Positions 1 through 8,402 of a DNA stretch of 54,491 bases are shown one piece after another. The position numbers were made by a program, and so were the translations under genes. Location: positions 1 to 54,491 of the forward strand of contig MAAN01000040.1 of the NCBI GenBank assembly GCA_002163135.1. Direction: 5' to 3'. The notes below the pieces were generated by a model. The model searched no databases, was not told where the DNA came from, and was given only the letters and a program-made list of their open reading frames with translations. Positions within the stretch are counted from its first letter, which is position 1. Every line of letters starts with the position of its first letter. This DNA is from Alphaproteobacteria bacterium 46_93_T64 (GTDB lineage: Bacteria > Pseudomonadota > Alphaproteobacteria > Sneathiellales > Sneathiellaceae).

Positions 1-225
1 AACTAGGGGAGAACAAATTCCAATTAGTATTTTTGGTTTAGTCTTCAAGTTAGAGAACCAATTGGAAATCGAGCTGGCATTACTTTTTTTCATGACACTC
101 TCTCTATTTAATTTTATCACAATTATGCTTTAAAATACAAAGCTATCTGTAAATACTAAATAGCTGCGGCCTAAATCCAAGTGACAGTCATAAAGCCAAA
201 ACAGATAGGTTAATGGAGGTTTATA

Positions 226-408
226 TTGTATGCTGTTATTCTAATAATTAAGATATTAACTAGCTCCGTCAAGCGTGAATGCAAGAGGTTTTATAAAAAA
301 TTTGGTTCGCGTTTCTCTTCCGCCAAAAGGGGAAAGTTGGGTCAGTTCCTGGCACAAAGCAGAACAAATAACCGCCCACATATTGCGTGTATAAATGTCC
401 GTTGTTGA
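226..408 (+). CDS. Possible 60-aa hypothetical protein
   Basis: A GGAGG sequence at 215-219 sits six bases before a TTG codon that opens a 60-residue frame. The product would have a hydrophobic N-terminus (about residues 3-12) followed by a basic middle (KRECKRFYKKFGSRF). I recognise no family. The region is AT-rich and lies within the presumed integrative element. The only support is the ribosome binding site and the lack of a competing gene, so this may be chance. Confidence 0.2.
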   Translation: MYAVILIIKILTSSVKRECKRFYKKFGSRFSSAKRGKLGQFLAQSRTNNRPHIACINVRC

Positions 409-471
409 GGAAGAAACGGAATGTACAATGCAATTGATCTGTTTAAGTGATTTTGTCTTTCCAATTCACTG

Positions 472-642
472 TTAGCTATCTCTTTTAGTAAGTGAACTAT
501 TTAATTTTGCCAGCTCTGCAATGTGTTTTTTGATCTCAAGGGAGAGTTCTGAAAAGCTGTACTCTTGTTCTTGTTCTTGTTCTTGTTCTTGTTCTTGTTC
601 TTGTTCTTGTTTTTCTTTCTTACGAATACCTTTGCAGTGCAT
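472..642 (-). CDS. Small Gln/Glu-repeat protein, 56 aa
   Basis: This frame is too short for standard ORF listing but has a good ribosome binding site: AGGAG seven bases before the ATG at 642. An alternative ATG at 647 in another frame is too close to the AGGAG. The product starts MHCKGIRKKEK, continues with seven or eight Gln-Glu dipeptides encoded by a perfect CAAGAA hexanucleotide repeat, and ends with an amphipathic segment (FSELSLEIKKHIAELAKLN) that looks helical and could form a coiled coil. No family is recognised. It lies in the presumed mobile element, transcribed in the same direction as the Rep-like and integrase genes. Changes in repeat number would keep the frame and alter only helix length. 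Confidence 0.45.
   Translation of the reverse strand: MHCKGIRKKEKQEQEQEQEQEQEQEQEYSFSELSLEIKKHIAELAKLNSSLTKRDS
564..612. repeat. Hexanucleotide microsatellite (TTCTTG)n
   Basis: About eight tandem copies of TTCTTG (CAAGAA on the minus strand) run through the small minus-strand ORF. The unit is a multiple of three, so slipped-strand changes would alter the length of a Gln-Glu tract without frameshifting. Confidence 0.9.
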
Positions 643-1025
643 TTCATTACTCCTGAACTTCTTGTTCTATATATTTATCAGTTGTTTTGAGGAGTAATGT
701 CCTATCGTAATTGTTAGTAGTTCTTTATATGTATGTTCTAATGATTTGTTGTTCTAGATATCATCTGATATTTATCTAATAATATCTTCTATAACTATCA
801 TCTGCTGTTGTTTCATTTAGACAATACAATGACTAACGCATCCACAAGCGCCACAATCTCAATTTCAATAATACTATTATCCATTGTTTTTAGTGACACG
901 TGCATGATACGCGATAAGTCATATGTACAGTAATTACCCAATTGAGTAGCGTGGCAAACTTTGAAAACAATTACCTGTCTGATTGTGCTGTTTTAAGGAA
1001 AACACAAACCTATTTATCTTTTTGT
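643..1025. other. AT-rich non-coding stretch
   Basis: About 380 bases with stop codons in all frames at short intervals and no recognisable RNA, promoter or repeat. It is unusually AT-rich compared with the housekeeping region after 3.2 kb. It could hold replication or transfer sequences for the element, but nothing specific is visible. Confidence 0.4.
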
Positions 1026-1496
1026 TTAGCGGTGACTAAACACGATATAGTCTGCAGGACGATCAGGCCTTGCATCCTTGCTGCTATACCCACAGAAGGT
1101 TGCGTTAGCAGTATCATCCTTGTTTGCGCATTTTGTAATGACAGACCCGCTTGGCACAATTGAAAGCCAAGTAGCAGATGCTTCAGATTCAAAAATATCA
1201 TGTTTTGGCGCATGCAGTTTTACCATCAAATGCCAGTGAATATTGCTATCTGCATGTTCAAGGAACGCGACGAATTCTATTCGCTGATCCTTTTTATTCT
1301 GCCATTTTGGCCCCAGAAATTTGCGATCCATTCTTGCGTGCCAATTATGCAGTTGCTTATTTGCCCAGCTAACTAAACTATCATTATGTAAACTGTTTGG
1401 AGATTTGTTTGTTGCTAGGGTTACAAAGTAATCCCAATCTTTTTCAGCTAGCCATTTTCCCATTTGGATGGCGTACTCATTGTTGCTTCTTTTCAT
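1026..1496 (-). CDS. HUH endonuclease / Rep-like protein
   Basis: The 156-residue product shows the three ordered motifs of single-tyrosine rolling-circle Rep proteins. Motif I resembles FVTLAT (residues 24-29), motif II is HWH (residues 87-89, the metal-binding HUH) in a hydrophobic strand context, and motif III is YSSK (Tyr137, Lys140), where Tyr137 would be the nicking residue. Known HUH proteins cut and rejoin single-stranded DNA at an origin for replication, transfer or transposition. No helicase domain is present, and 156 residues is near the minimum for the fold. It lies downstream of the integrase on the same strand. The match rests on motif order read by eye; no close family is recognised. 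Confidence 0.55.
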   Translation of the reverse strand: MKRSNNEYAIQMGKWLAEKDWDYFVTLATNKSPNSLHNDSLVSWANKQLHNWHARMDRKFLGPKWQNKKDQRIEFVAFLEHADSNIHWHLMVKLHAPKHDIFESEASATWLSIVPSGSVITKCANKDDTANATFCGYSSKDARPDRPADYIVFSHR

Positions 1497-1577
1497 TTAT
1501 ATTTACTCGCTTTTTACGTGGTCTTTGTTGACCCTTTCTATGTTTATTTATCTAATTTGATTTCAGCCAAGCTTGGT

Positions 1578-1604
1578 ACTAGTGTCGTTTTAAACGACGC
1601 TAGT
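1578..1604. repeat. 27-base palindrome between integrase and Rep-like gene
   Basis: Arms at 1578-1590 and 1592-1604 pair over 13 positions with one G-U/T-G mismatch and a single central base. A second perfect 10-bp palindrome (CCAAGCTTGG) lies next to it at 1567-1576. There is no T-tract on the minus strand as an intrinsic terminator would need. Its place beside a HUH Rep-like gene makes a nick-site or origin hairpin conceivable. Confidence 0.6.
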
Positions 1605-1642
1605 GCATGCCATTGCTTGAAAATAATTGATGACCTGAGCTG

Positions 1643-2932
1643 TTAAGTCCTTGTCAGGCTTTTGCTCATGAGTAGAGGGGTTGTATGGCTATAATATTGT
1701 TGGATCATTTTATAACTCGTTCCCATATTCTTGCTGAGCTCTTCCAACCCAACGCCTTTAGCTAGTCGTAACGTGGCGTAAGTGTGTCGTAAGCTGTATG
1801 GACTTCTATTTCTGCCATGGCTGTCCTTAAGAAGCCCAAATGCTTTTAGTGATCGTTTAAAAGCAGATCTGAAGTAATCATTTTTGACATGAGTTCCGTC
1901 AGCAAGGCAGAATACATACTCATTCTCATCAGGTTCTTGCCCCAAGAAATCAATGCGTCGTTGCCTGATGCGATCAAAATATTTTTTAGTGCGGTCCATT
2001 GCTATTGGCTGACGTTTGCCAGTTTTACCATCAATGCTTAATTGCACGTATAATTTTCCATCTTGAACTACATCCTGAACATCTTTCCAGCGTAACCCAT
2101 CACTCTCAGTGCCTGGTCTGATTCCAGTATTAGCAAGAATAAGAACGTAGTCGTTCAGCAGCAATCTGCGTTGAATTTGATCTTCATCTTTTGTCTTCTT
2201 GTGCCACATCCCAAGCTTGCGTACCAATATTCCATATTCAGCCTTTGAAAAGTCAGGTCTTCTGGAATCTTCTTTTGATTTTCTTTTCTGACCAGCGACA
2301 AGCTTTGATATTTTTGGAACGTCTGCTTCGTTTATGGCCTTCTGTTGAACAGCAATCTTAAAGATAGCTCTGAGTACAACGCAGATCTTGTTCATTGACG
2401 TTGATGATAGTTTTACTTTGGGTTTGGAAGCAGGGTTTTTGATATATTTTCCATTGCGTTGGTATATGAATTCTTTTTGCTTTGAACCTTCACCAGACAG
2501 CCAATAGACAAGGCACCATTTTTTGAATGCTTCAATATCTAACTGCTTCAGTTTATCTATAGCCTTATTACCAAAGTACGCATTGATATAGGTATTCACT
2601 AAGGGTTGGTAGTCACGCATGTGTCGTGGAGTTGTTAATCCAGTGTCAATCTCAGTCTGTAAATTGTCCAGATAGATTTTTGAAATTTGTGTAACTGTGC
2701 GATTTTTAGTTACTAAATCGTTTTTCACCTTAAATCTTATTTCACTGTACAAATCTTCAGCAAAATCAGTGGCCTCTTGCTTATCCAGCGTTTTAGTACT
2801 TTTTTCTATGTAACCTATGCCATTTGGATTTTTGGTTCTGGCCTGCCAAATCTGCTTCTTAGTATCAGTACGAATATAGATTTCTACCCTACCGCTACAT
2901 ACTGTTGTTAAGTGTATTCTGTGTTGTTTCAT
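1643..2932 (-). CDS. Tyrosine recombinase / phage-type integrase
   Basis: A 429-residue site-specific recombinase that would integrate and excise the element at tRNA-Phe. The N-terminal half (about 1-110) is an arm/SAM-like region; the C-terminal half holds the catalytic core: an Arg in TGIRPGTESDGLRW (about 270), Lys in DGKTGKR, the Arg of SLRHTYATLR, and the nucleophile Tyr in QQYYSH near the C-terminus (about 414). The His/Trp box before the nucleophile is changed (MGTSYKMI rather than LGHxxxxT), which also occurs in divergent integrases. The ATG is preceded by a strong GGAAGGA. The start faces the tRNA 3' end. Confidence 0.9.
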   Translation of the reverse strand: MKQHRIHLTTVCSGRVEIYIRTDTKKQIWQARTKNPNGIGYIEKSTKTLDKQEATDFAEDLYSEIRFKVKNDLVTKNRTVTQISKIYLDNLQTEIDTGLTTPRHMRDYQPLVNTYINAYFGNKAIDKLKQLDIEAFKKWCLVYWLSGEGSKQKEFIYQRNGKYIKNPASKPKVKLSSTSMNKICVVLRAIFKIAVQQKAINEADVPKISKLVAGQKRKSKEDSRRPDFSKAEYGILVRKLGMWHKKTKDEDQIQRRLLLNDYVLILANTGIRPGTESDGLRWKDVQDVVQDGKLYVQLSIDGKTGKRQPIAMDRTKKYFDRIRQRRIDFLGQEPDENEYVFCLADGTHVKNDYFRSAFKRSLKAFGLLKDSHGRNRSPYSLRHTYATLRLAKGVGLEELSKNMGTSYKMIQQYYSHTTPLLMSKSLTRT

Positions 2933-3112
2933 TTATTCCTTCCTCTGAAATATAATATTATAAAAATGTGATATTTGTGCTCGCATTGATATAACGTATT
3001 GGGCTTTCAAAAGGCAAAATTAAAATGAACTATTTTTGCACTCAAATGTCTGATTTTAAAAGGTAATTTGTGATAAGGGGAATGGGGATTTACGTTTGTT
3101 CTAACAAAAATC

Positions 3113-3131
3113 TGTGCAACAGTTGTGCAAC
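3113..3131. repeat. Two direct repeats TGTGCAAC, one helical turn apart
   Basis: Identical octamers at 3113-3120 and 3124-3131 begin 11 bases apart, on the same face of the helix, between the integrase start and the tRNA 3' end. This is where arm-type integrase or excisionase binding sites lie in comparable elements. The function is inferred from position only. Confidence 0.45.
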
Positions 3132-3193
3132 GCCTATTTGGGGTGGAAATATATCCCGCATGCAGGCTAACTATTTGATTTTATTAAAAAAAG

Positions 3194-3269
3194 TGGTGCC
3201 CGGAGGCGGATTTGAACCACCGACACGCGGATTTTCAATCCGCTGCTCTACCAACTGAGCTATCCGGGC
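3194..3269 (-). tRNA. tRNA-Phe (GAA)
   Basis: Read on the minus strand, 76 bases fold into a standard cloverleaf: acceptor GCCCGGA pairs with TCCGGGC, the D-arm has AGCTCAGTTGGTAGAGC, the anticodon loop is TTGAAAA with anticodon GAA, the T-arm contains GGTTCAAATCC, and CCA is encoded. It is the likely integration target of the adjacent element, whose integrase lies on its 3' side. Confidence 0.97.
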
Positions 3270-3413
3270 AACATGTTGCAAGACTGTATGCTTGCAAGGA
3301 AGCTGGTTTATAGAAGATAAAACACAGACTGTCCATAGCTGTTTCTGCAAAAAATCAAAATAATTTATAGGGATCATCTGCCGCGGTGAAAGTATGTGAT
3401 TGGCTCGGAAAAT

Positions 3414-3596
3414 CTAATATTCGCCGTCTTCATCATTAGCAGGAATTGTCTCTTCGCCGGGGATTGCATAACTCTCGTTTAGCCACTTGCCGAGATCCAA
3501 TTGTTGGCATCTTTTGGAGCAAAACGGGCGAAATGTTTTATCGGCCTTTTTGCTGCATTGAGGGCATTTCTGATTGCTGATTTTTTCTGTAGTCAC
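3414..3596 (-). CDS. yacG: DNA gyrase inhibitor YacG
   Basis: A 60-residue zinc-binding protein with the YacG pattern: CPQC (residues 11-14), a second pair in [15 protein letters not shown] (about 26-40), and an acidic C-terminal tail. In E. coli YacG binds zinc and the GyrB subunit and inhibits gyrase. The length equals that of the family. It starts with GTG 12 bases after the rng stop, with AGGA upstream, so it is the last gene of the maf-rng-yacG group. Co-occurrence with maf and an RNase G/E gene is common in alphaproteobacteria. Confidence 0.9.
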   Translation of the reverse strand: MTTEKISNQKCPQCSKKADKTFRPFCSKRCQQLDLGKWLNESYAIPGEETIPANDEDGEY

Positions 3597-3608
3597 GAGT
3601 TGGGTTTC

Positions 3609-5021
3609 CTAGGTTCTACCGTCGTTAAGTGTGTAGTTCAAACCTTCTAATGAAGGTTCTTCCTTCCAACTTAAGCTAAGGGAGAGGGACGTTTCAATAG
3701 CTTGCTGTTGATCTAACAATAATGGTGAGAGTTTCTTGCTGGCTTTAACGCCAATCTGCCTAGTTTTTGCTTCTGCGGCAAAGCGCTGCAAATTTCTCAA
3801 TAAATCGGATGCTACCGATATCGGAATAGATGCAACTCCACAATTCATCATATTTTTTGCTGACATACTGATGGAAGGCAATTTACGTTGGCGTGTGAGT
3901 TGCATAAGTCCAAGCTCGGTCATTCCAATGACACGCACTTGCGAAGGGTCGTTGCGCGTCACTTTACGTAAGAGATTCTCAATTTCTCTATTGTCCTCTT
4001 TGTTGGACATCTGAATGAAATCTACAATTACTATACCGCTTAAATTACGAAGTATGAGGTGTTCAGCCAATAGGCTCGCTGCTTCTTCATTCGTACGGAA
4101 TGCCGGTGTTCTAAGGCCGATTGGTTTTCCGGCTGAGCCCGAATTTACATCGACAACAACCAGAGCTTCGGTCTCTTCAATTGTAATGTTGCCGCCAGAG
4201 GGCAGCTGCAAACGTATTTGATGTGCTTCTTCTATTTGTGCTTCAACCTGATAGTAATCAAACAATAAATCTGGTTTTGTCCAAAGCGTACAGGAAACAG
4301 TCGGGATGCCACGGCTATTCAATGCTGAATTTAATTTTTGATAGTGTGCCACATCGTTGATGATGACCTCTGGGGCTTCATCATGGTAGCGATTGAACAG
4401 TTTCAAGGCTGTAGGTGGCGTTGCTTGCAGTAATCGTGGTGTTTTGCCTTCGGATGCGTTCGAGCTAACTTCCTGCCATTGTTTTTGTAAATCGTCGAAC
4501 TCTTGTATGAGATGATCTGTAGATTTGTTTAAAGCACTGCTACGAACTGTGAGACCGCCTTCGAAAGGTCCGAGTGTGTCTTGAAGTTCCTGTTTTGAAG
4601 ATTTGTCTTTCAGCTTTTTAGAAAAAACAATATCTTTTGCAAAGGGCTTATAGACCAGATTTTGACTTTCAAATTCGATAAATGATGATAGCTGAGCTGG
4701 TTTGTCGCCAGTGGGATCTTTGATCACCTGAACAGGAAATTTTTCGCCTTCGTTCCGTTTTTGGCGGATCTGTGTAGCTTTGTCGACTGAAGAAGTCGTT
4801 TGGGTGTCGCGTCCCAGCAATAAGCCGCTGGTTTCGCCACCATATTCAATAAAAGCAGCATCCATGGCATCGGAGAAACGACTAATGCGTCCCAGATAGA
4901 TATTGCCAAACAGTGATTTTCGATCATTTGGCTCAATGATCAGGTCTGTCAATTTTTCATCAAGAGTGGCCGCTATGCGGGTTTCGTATAAACCGCGGTC
5001 AATCAGGATTTTCCGGCTCAT
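3609..5021 (-). CDS. rng: Ribonuclease E/G family protein (RNase G-like)
   Basis: A 470-residue endoribonuclease of the RNase E/G family, acting on 5'-monophosphorylated single-stranded RNA in rRNA maturation and mRNA turnover. An S1-like domain spans about residues 35-110 (GNIYLGRISRF, AAFIEYGG). The catalytic segment is VVVDVNSGS (about 270-280) with a second acidic site in IVIVDFIQM (about 320). It ends soon after the catalytic domain, lacking the long scaffold tail of RNase E, so it is the short RNase G-like form. Its ATG overlaps the maf stop by four bases (ATGA), indicating translational coupling. Confidence 0.9.
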   Translation of the reverse strand: MSRKILIDRGLYETRIAATLDEKLTDLIIEPNDRKSLFGNIYLGRISRFSDAMDAAFIEYGGETSGLLLGRDTQTTSSVDKATQIRQKRNEGEKFPVQVIKDPTGDKPAQLSSFIEFESQNLVYKPFAKDIVFSKKLKDKSSKQELQDTLGPFEGGLTVRSSALNKSTDHLIQEFDDLQKQWQEVSSNASEGKTPRLLQATPPTALKLFNRYHDEAPEVIINDVAHYQKLNSALNSRGIPTVSCTLWTKPDLLFDYYQVEAQIEEAHQIRLQLPSGGNITIEETEALVVVDVNSGSAGKPIGLRTPAFRTNEEAASLLAEHLILRNLSGIVIVDFIQMSNKEDNREIENLLRKVTRNDPSQVRVIGMTELGLMQLTRQRKLPSISMSAKNMMNCGVASIPISVASDLLRNLQRFAAEAKTRQIGVKASKKLSPLLLDQQQAIETSLSLSLSWKEEPSLEGLNYTLNDGRT

Positions 5022-5644
5022 GCGGAGTTTCGTCCTGACTGTAGGGCGCTTGACCAGACGTCATACCCATTGCCGTTTAGAAGAGACGATAACTCAAAAA
5101 GCGGAAGGCCAACTACGTTGCTATAGGATCCTGAAATCTGGCGGACAAATAAAGAACCAAGGCCTTGAATAGCGTAGGCACCGGCTTTCCCACGCCACTC
5201 GTTACTTTTTATGTAATTGCGAATATCGTGAGTATCCAAATGTTTAAAGCTAACACTTGAAGTGACGACTTTAGAGATAGAATTGCCATCGGGCCTAACC
5301 AATGTAAGGCCCGTATGCACTTTATGTTTTCGCCCTGAAAGCATGGTCAGATATAATTTTGCTTCGTCTTCAGTTTCTGCCTTGCCAAGCGCACGTCGTC
5401 CTACAGCAACAACAGTGTCTGCTGCAAGGATATAGCTGCCGACATGTCGCTCTGATGTCGACGCTGCTTTCTCACAGGCTAGCCGAAAGGCCAAATCGCG
5501 AGGAAGTTCGCCAGCACCGGGAATTTCAGGGATATCTGCGGGATCAATCGCATCGGGTGTTATCCCGATTTGCAGAAGCAGTTCTTGGCGGCGAGGGGAC
5601 GCCGATGCCAGAACCAGTTTTTGGGAGTGGGTTTGTTTTGTCAT
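5018..5644 (-). CDS. maf: Maf-family nucleotide pyrophosphatase
   Basis: A 208-residue cytosolic Maf protein. Family members hydrolyse non-canonical or specific nucleoside triphosphates (dTTP/UTP or m7GTP) to monophosphates. The signature LASASPRRQELL is near residues 12-23, ILAADTVV at about 68-75, and the KAGAYAIQG segment at about 155-163, all typical. Its stop overlaps the rng start and infA lies 74 bases upstream, the usual alphaproteobacterial arrangement. The subfamily (YhdE or YceF type) cannot be decided by eye. Confidence 0.93.
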   Translation of the reverse strand: MTKQTHSQKLVLASASPRRQELLLQIGITPDAIDPADIPEIPGAGELPRDLAFRLACEKAASTSERHVGSYILAADTVVAVGRRALGKAETEDEAKLYLTMLSGRKHKVHTGLTLVRPDGNSISKVVTSSVSFKHLDTHDIRNYIKSNEWRGKAGAYAIQGLGSLFVRQISGSYSNVVGLPLFELSSLLNGNGYDVWSSALQSGRNSA

Positions 5645-5718
5645 CTCTTAAGTCTTCATGATGATCTAAACTTTGACGCGCACTTGATCGTTGGCAAACT
5701 TCACCACTCCGTCCATAC

Positions 5719-5937
5719 TTATTTGAAGCGGAATGTAATGCGGCCTTTAGTCAAGTCGTAAGGAGTCATTTCAACTGTCACCTTATCACCCGCGAGAACA
5801 CGAATGCGATGTTTACGCATTTTGCCCGCAGTGTGTGCGAGAACTTCATGATCATTCTCAAGTTTTACGCGAAACATCGCGTTGGGTAAAAGCTCGGTTA
5901 CAGTGCCTTCAAACTCCAAAAGTTCTTCTTTAGCCAT
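5719..5937 (-). CDS. infA: Translation initiation factor IF-1
   Basis: A 72-residue protein, the exact length of IF-1, made of one S1/OB-fold domain. It begins [19 protein letters not shown] and contains [17 protein letters not shown] and a [11 protein letters not shown] ending, all hallmark segments. IF-1 binds the 30S A site during initiation. It lies upstream of maf and has a plausible promoter of its own in the 142-base gap before it. Confidence 0.98.
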   Translation of the reverse strand: MAKEELLEFEGTVTELLPNAMFRVKLENDHEVLAHTAGKMRKHRIRVLAGDKVTVEMTPYDLTKGRITFRFK

Positions 5938-6058
5938 AAATTACCTAATTCCGTTGTTTAAACTCGCGTGCAAAATGCGTTGCCTCGCTGCAAATTGCAA
6001 GCATTTGTTTGCATTGGAGCAACTCAGGGCGCCATCAGGGGCCAAGAAGCGCTCATTT

Positions 6059-6087
6059 ATTTTATAAGTATAGCATAAATCACACAA
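6059..6087 (-). promoter_or_regulatory. Candidate sigma-70 promoter for infA
   Basis: On the minus strand TTGTGT (6087-6082) is followed after 17 bases by TAAAAT (6064-6059). It lies about 120 bases before the infA start, in the gap after the phosphatase gene. It overlaps the end of the upstream coding region by a few bases. Read by eye only. Confidence 0.4.
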
Positions 6088-6541
6088 GTGGGTGAGGGCT
6101 TGTGGAGAAACGGCTTCTTATTTTCTGATACAAATCATCCCGTACCTGACGGTATGCGTTTAGTCGCATCTCCCGATTGCCCTCTACACCAGAAGGATCA
6201 ACTGTAATCCAATATTCGACATCGCTTGCCATAGTACGGGTTATTTCGTTCGCATGCGCCTGTGCCGTTTTTGACAAGCAAACAATTAGGTCAAAGGAGC
6301 TATCCTCAAGTTCGTCGAAGCTGCGTGCCAGATGGTTTTCAATATCGAGGCCGATTTCATCCATAACTTCAATGGCAAAACCGTCAACGTCAATCGGTTT
6401 AACGCCCGCGCTGGCCACGAAAATTCTCGAACCATATAAGCTGCGCATAATCCCTTCCGCCATTGGCGATCGAATGCTGTTATGAGTGCAAGCGAATAAA
6501 ACACTTGTTGGTGCAATTGACTGTAGGGACGGCGTACTCAT
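6080..6541 (-). CDS. Low-molecular-weight protein-tyrosine-phosphatase family protein
   Basis: A 153-residue protein with the P-loop of low-molecular-weight phosphatases and arsenate reductases, CTHNSIRS (C-X5-R-S), just after a short N-terminal strand. LIVCLSKTA and the late acidic DPSG segment (general acid position) follow. It probably dephosphorylates phosphotyrosine proteins or related small substrates. I chose the ATG at 6541 because it gives a normal short lead-in to the P-loop; an in-frame GTG at 6577 would add 12 residues. It sits between UPF0262 and infA, its conserved place in many alphaproteobacteria. Confidence 0.87.
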   Translation of the reverse strand: MSTPSLQSIAPTSVLFACTHNSIRSPMAEGIMRSLYGSRIFVASAGVKPIDVDGFAIEVMDEIGLDIENHLARSFDELEDSSFDLIVCLSKTAQAHANEITRTMASDVEYWITVDPSGVEGNREMRLNAYRQVRDDLYQKIRSRFSTSPHPLV

Positions 6542-6598
6542 TCTGTATGGCCAATGAGTAGCGTGACAGATAAGCACTTTTCTCGAGAGCTGATCATA

Positions 6599-7081
6599 TC
6601 AGCCCCGGATATGTAGCACGCAAATTAGGGTAAATAACCGGCGTGCCGTGTCAAAATCCGTATCAATTTTGCCGTTTAGTCTTTCCAGAAGCAATTCAGT
6701 GCCTTCATTATGCAAACCTCGTCGTCCCATATCTATCGCTTCGATTTTTGATGGGGATGCGTTTTTGATAGCTGTAAAATAGCTTTCGCAGATATGAAAA
6801 TAGTCTTTGATAATTTTGCGAAAGGAGATAACCGGCAGGGGCAAGCGTACAAGTTCAGTTTCATCATCTTCGGCGCGAATATCAAAAACAAGTCGATTGT
6901 CTTCAATGGTTAGATGTAGCGAATAAGGGCCAGCATCTTCATGTCCGACGAGCACGAAATGGTTCATGTCGAGCAAATCATAAACGGCCACTTTCCGTTC
7001 ATGTTCAATATCAGCATTGCGCCGAATAACAGATTTTTCATCCAGTGTTATGTTGACGATATGCTGTCTATCGGCGGGCAT
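6599..7081 (-). CDS. UPF0262 family protein
   Basis: A 160-residue protein with the full extent of UPF0262, a family confined largely to alphaproteobacteria and found next to hisD. Conserved segments are ITLDEKSV near the N-terminus, an FDI and P-rich turn at about 75-85, FRKIIKDYFHICESYFTAI (about 89-107) and the final EIDMGRRGLHNEG and FTLICVLHIRG type blocks. No biochemical role is established. It starts 19 bases after hisD and is probably co-transcribed with it. Confidence 0.9.
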   Translation of the reverse strand: MPADRQHIVNITLDEKSVIRRNADIEHERKVAVYDLLDMNHFVLVGHEDAGPYSLHLTIEDNRLVFDIRAEDDETELVRLPLPVISFRKIIKDYFHICESYFTAIKNASPSKIEAIDMGRRGLHNEGTELLLERLNGKIDTDFDTARRLFTLICVLHIRG

Positions 7082-7100
7082 GATTAAATCCTTATTGCTT

Positions 7101-8402
7101 TTATTGCGACATGTTCAAGCGAACAGCAATCGAAAGAGCGTGGGCGTCAAGTCCCTCTGATTGCGCAAGCTTAATTGCAGGGGGTCCAATTTTTCGAAGG
7201 CCCGTAGCATTAAGTTTGATCAGGGATGATCGTTTCATGAAATCAAGTGTCGAAAGACCCGATGAAAAACGGGCGGTTCGAGCAGTCGGCAGCACGTGAT
7301 TAGGACCTGCAATATAATCCCCAATAGCTTCTGGAGTATATCGGCCCATGAAAATAGCGCCTGCGTGGCGAATTTCGCCAGCGAGTGTTTCAGGATCATC
7401 TACACAAAGTTCAAGATGTTCTGGAGCTATTTGATCGACTAGTGCCGCAGCTTCATTCATATTTCTCAAAATTATTATGGCGCCGTAATCTTTCCAGCTT
7501 TTACTGGCAATTTCAGCGCGGTCCAATGTTTTCAGGTGAAACTGAATTGCGTCTTCTACTGACTCAGCAAAACCGGCATCGTCAGTGATTAGAATGCTTT
7601 GTGCCACAGGGTCATGTTCGGCCTGCGATAAAAGGTCAGCGGCGATCCATGCGGCATCATTTTTATTGTCTGCAACCACTAAAATCTCAGAGGGGCCAGC
7701 GATCATATCAATGCCGACTGTGCCAAAAACCTGTTTTTTTGCTGTCGCAACATATGCATTGCCGGGGCCCACAATCTTGTCGACAGCAACGATAGTATCA
7801 GTTCCATAAGCAAGAGCGGCCACGGCCTGTGCACCGCCAATACGGTAAATCTCGTCAACACCGCAAAGATCTGCTGCGGCCAATACAAGTGGATTGATAA
7901 TTCCGTCAGGCGTTGGCACGACCATCACTAAGCGATCGGCACCGGCAACTTTCGCAGGTACTGCATTCATTAAAACAGATGAAGGGTAAGTGGCTAAGCC
8001 ACCGGGCACATATAGGCCGACCTGTTCAATAGCATTCCAACGATAGCCGAGTTCAATTCCCTCTTCATCTTCATAACGAAGATCTTCAGGTTTCTGTTTG
8101 ACGTGATAGGCTTCAATTCGTTTTGCCGCGATTTTGAGAGCATCCAGTGTCTCGCCGTCACACTGCGTTACTGCGGCACTGATTTCTTCCGCAGATACCC
8201 TCAAGTCAGCACCTGAAGTCATAGATAAACGGTCAAACTTGTTTGTGTATTCAATTACCGCCAAATCACCACGAGCTCTTACATCCTGCAAGATATTGGC
8301 AACGGTGGTATTTACATCCGCATCAGTTTCACGCTTCTGTCCGAGTAAATTAGCAAAGTCTTTGTCGAACCCGCTGTCTGTAGTTGAGAGCTTATTCGCC
8401 AT
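7101..8402 (-). CDS. hisD: Histidinol dehydrogenase
   Basis: A 433-residue zinc enzyme that oxidises L-histidinol twice with NAD to give L-histidine, the last two steps of histidine synthesis. Family marks are [45 protein letters not shown], the SEILVVAD segment, LSQAEHDP (zinc-ligand region), HLELCVDD and [17 protein letters not shown] chose the ATG at 8402 (AGGA eight bases upstream) over an in-frame TTG at 8408. It overlaps the end of hisG by 11 bases. Confidence 0.96.
   Translation of the reverse strand: MANKLSTTDSGFDKDFANLLGQKRETDADVNTTVANILQDVRARGDLAVIEYTNKFDRLSMTSGADLRVSAEEISAAVTQCDGETLDALKIAAKRIEAYHVKQKPEDLRYEDEEGIELGYRWNAIEQVGLYVPGGLATYPSSVLMNAVPAKVAGADRLVMVVPTPDGIINPLVLAAADLCGVDEIYRIGGAQAVAALAYGTDTIVAVDKIVGPGNAYVATAKKQVFGTVGIDMIAGPSEILVVADNKNDAAWIAADLLSQAEHDPVAQSILITDDAGFAESVEDAIQFHLKTLDRAEIASKSWKDYGAIIILRNMNEAAALVDQIAPEHLELCVDDPETLAGEIRHAGAIFMGRYTPEAIGDYIAGPNHVLPTARTARFSSGLSTLDFMKRSSLIKLNATGLRKIGPPAIKLAQSEGLDAHALSIAVRLNMSQ

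Larger units (their letters stand above)
1..3196. mobile_element. Partial integrative element abutting tRNA-Phe
   Basis: A tyrosine integrase gene starts about 260 bases from the 3' end of tRNA-Phe, the usual arrangement for elements that recombine into a tRNA 3' end. The stretch beyond it is AT-rich, gene-poor and holds a HUH Rep-like gene and a repeat-bearing small ORF, unlike the dense housekeeping operon on the other side of the tRNA. I could not find a second copy of the tRNA 3' end on the left, so the far attachment site is probably outside the window. The right boundary is inferred; the left is unknown. Confidence 0.5.

Noticed and set aside
564-612. Hexanucleotide repeat as a CRISPR-like or phase-variation tract
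   Set aside because: Units are perfect and have no spacers, and a six-base unit cannot switch a reading frame.
942-1163. 73-codon plus-strand frame
   Set aside because: Fully antisense to the Rep-like gene, which has motif support; this frame has none.
3268-3279. GCAACATGTTGC palindrome at the 5' edge of tRNA-Phe
   Set aside because: It is on the side opposite the integrase and overlaps the tRNA end; likely chance or part of the tRNA leader.
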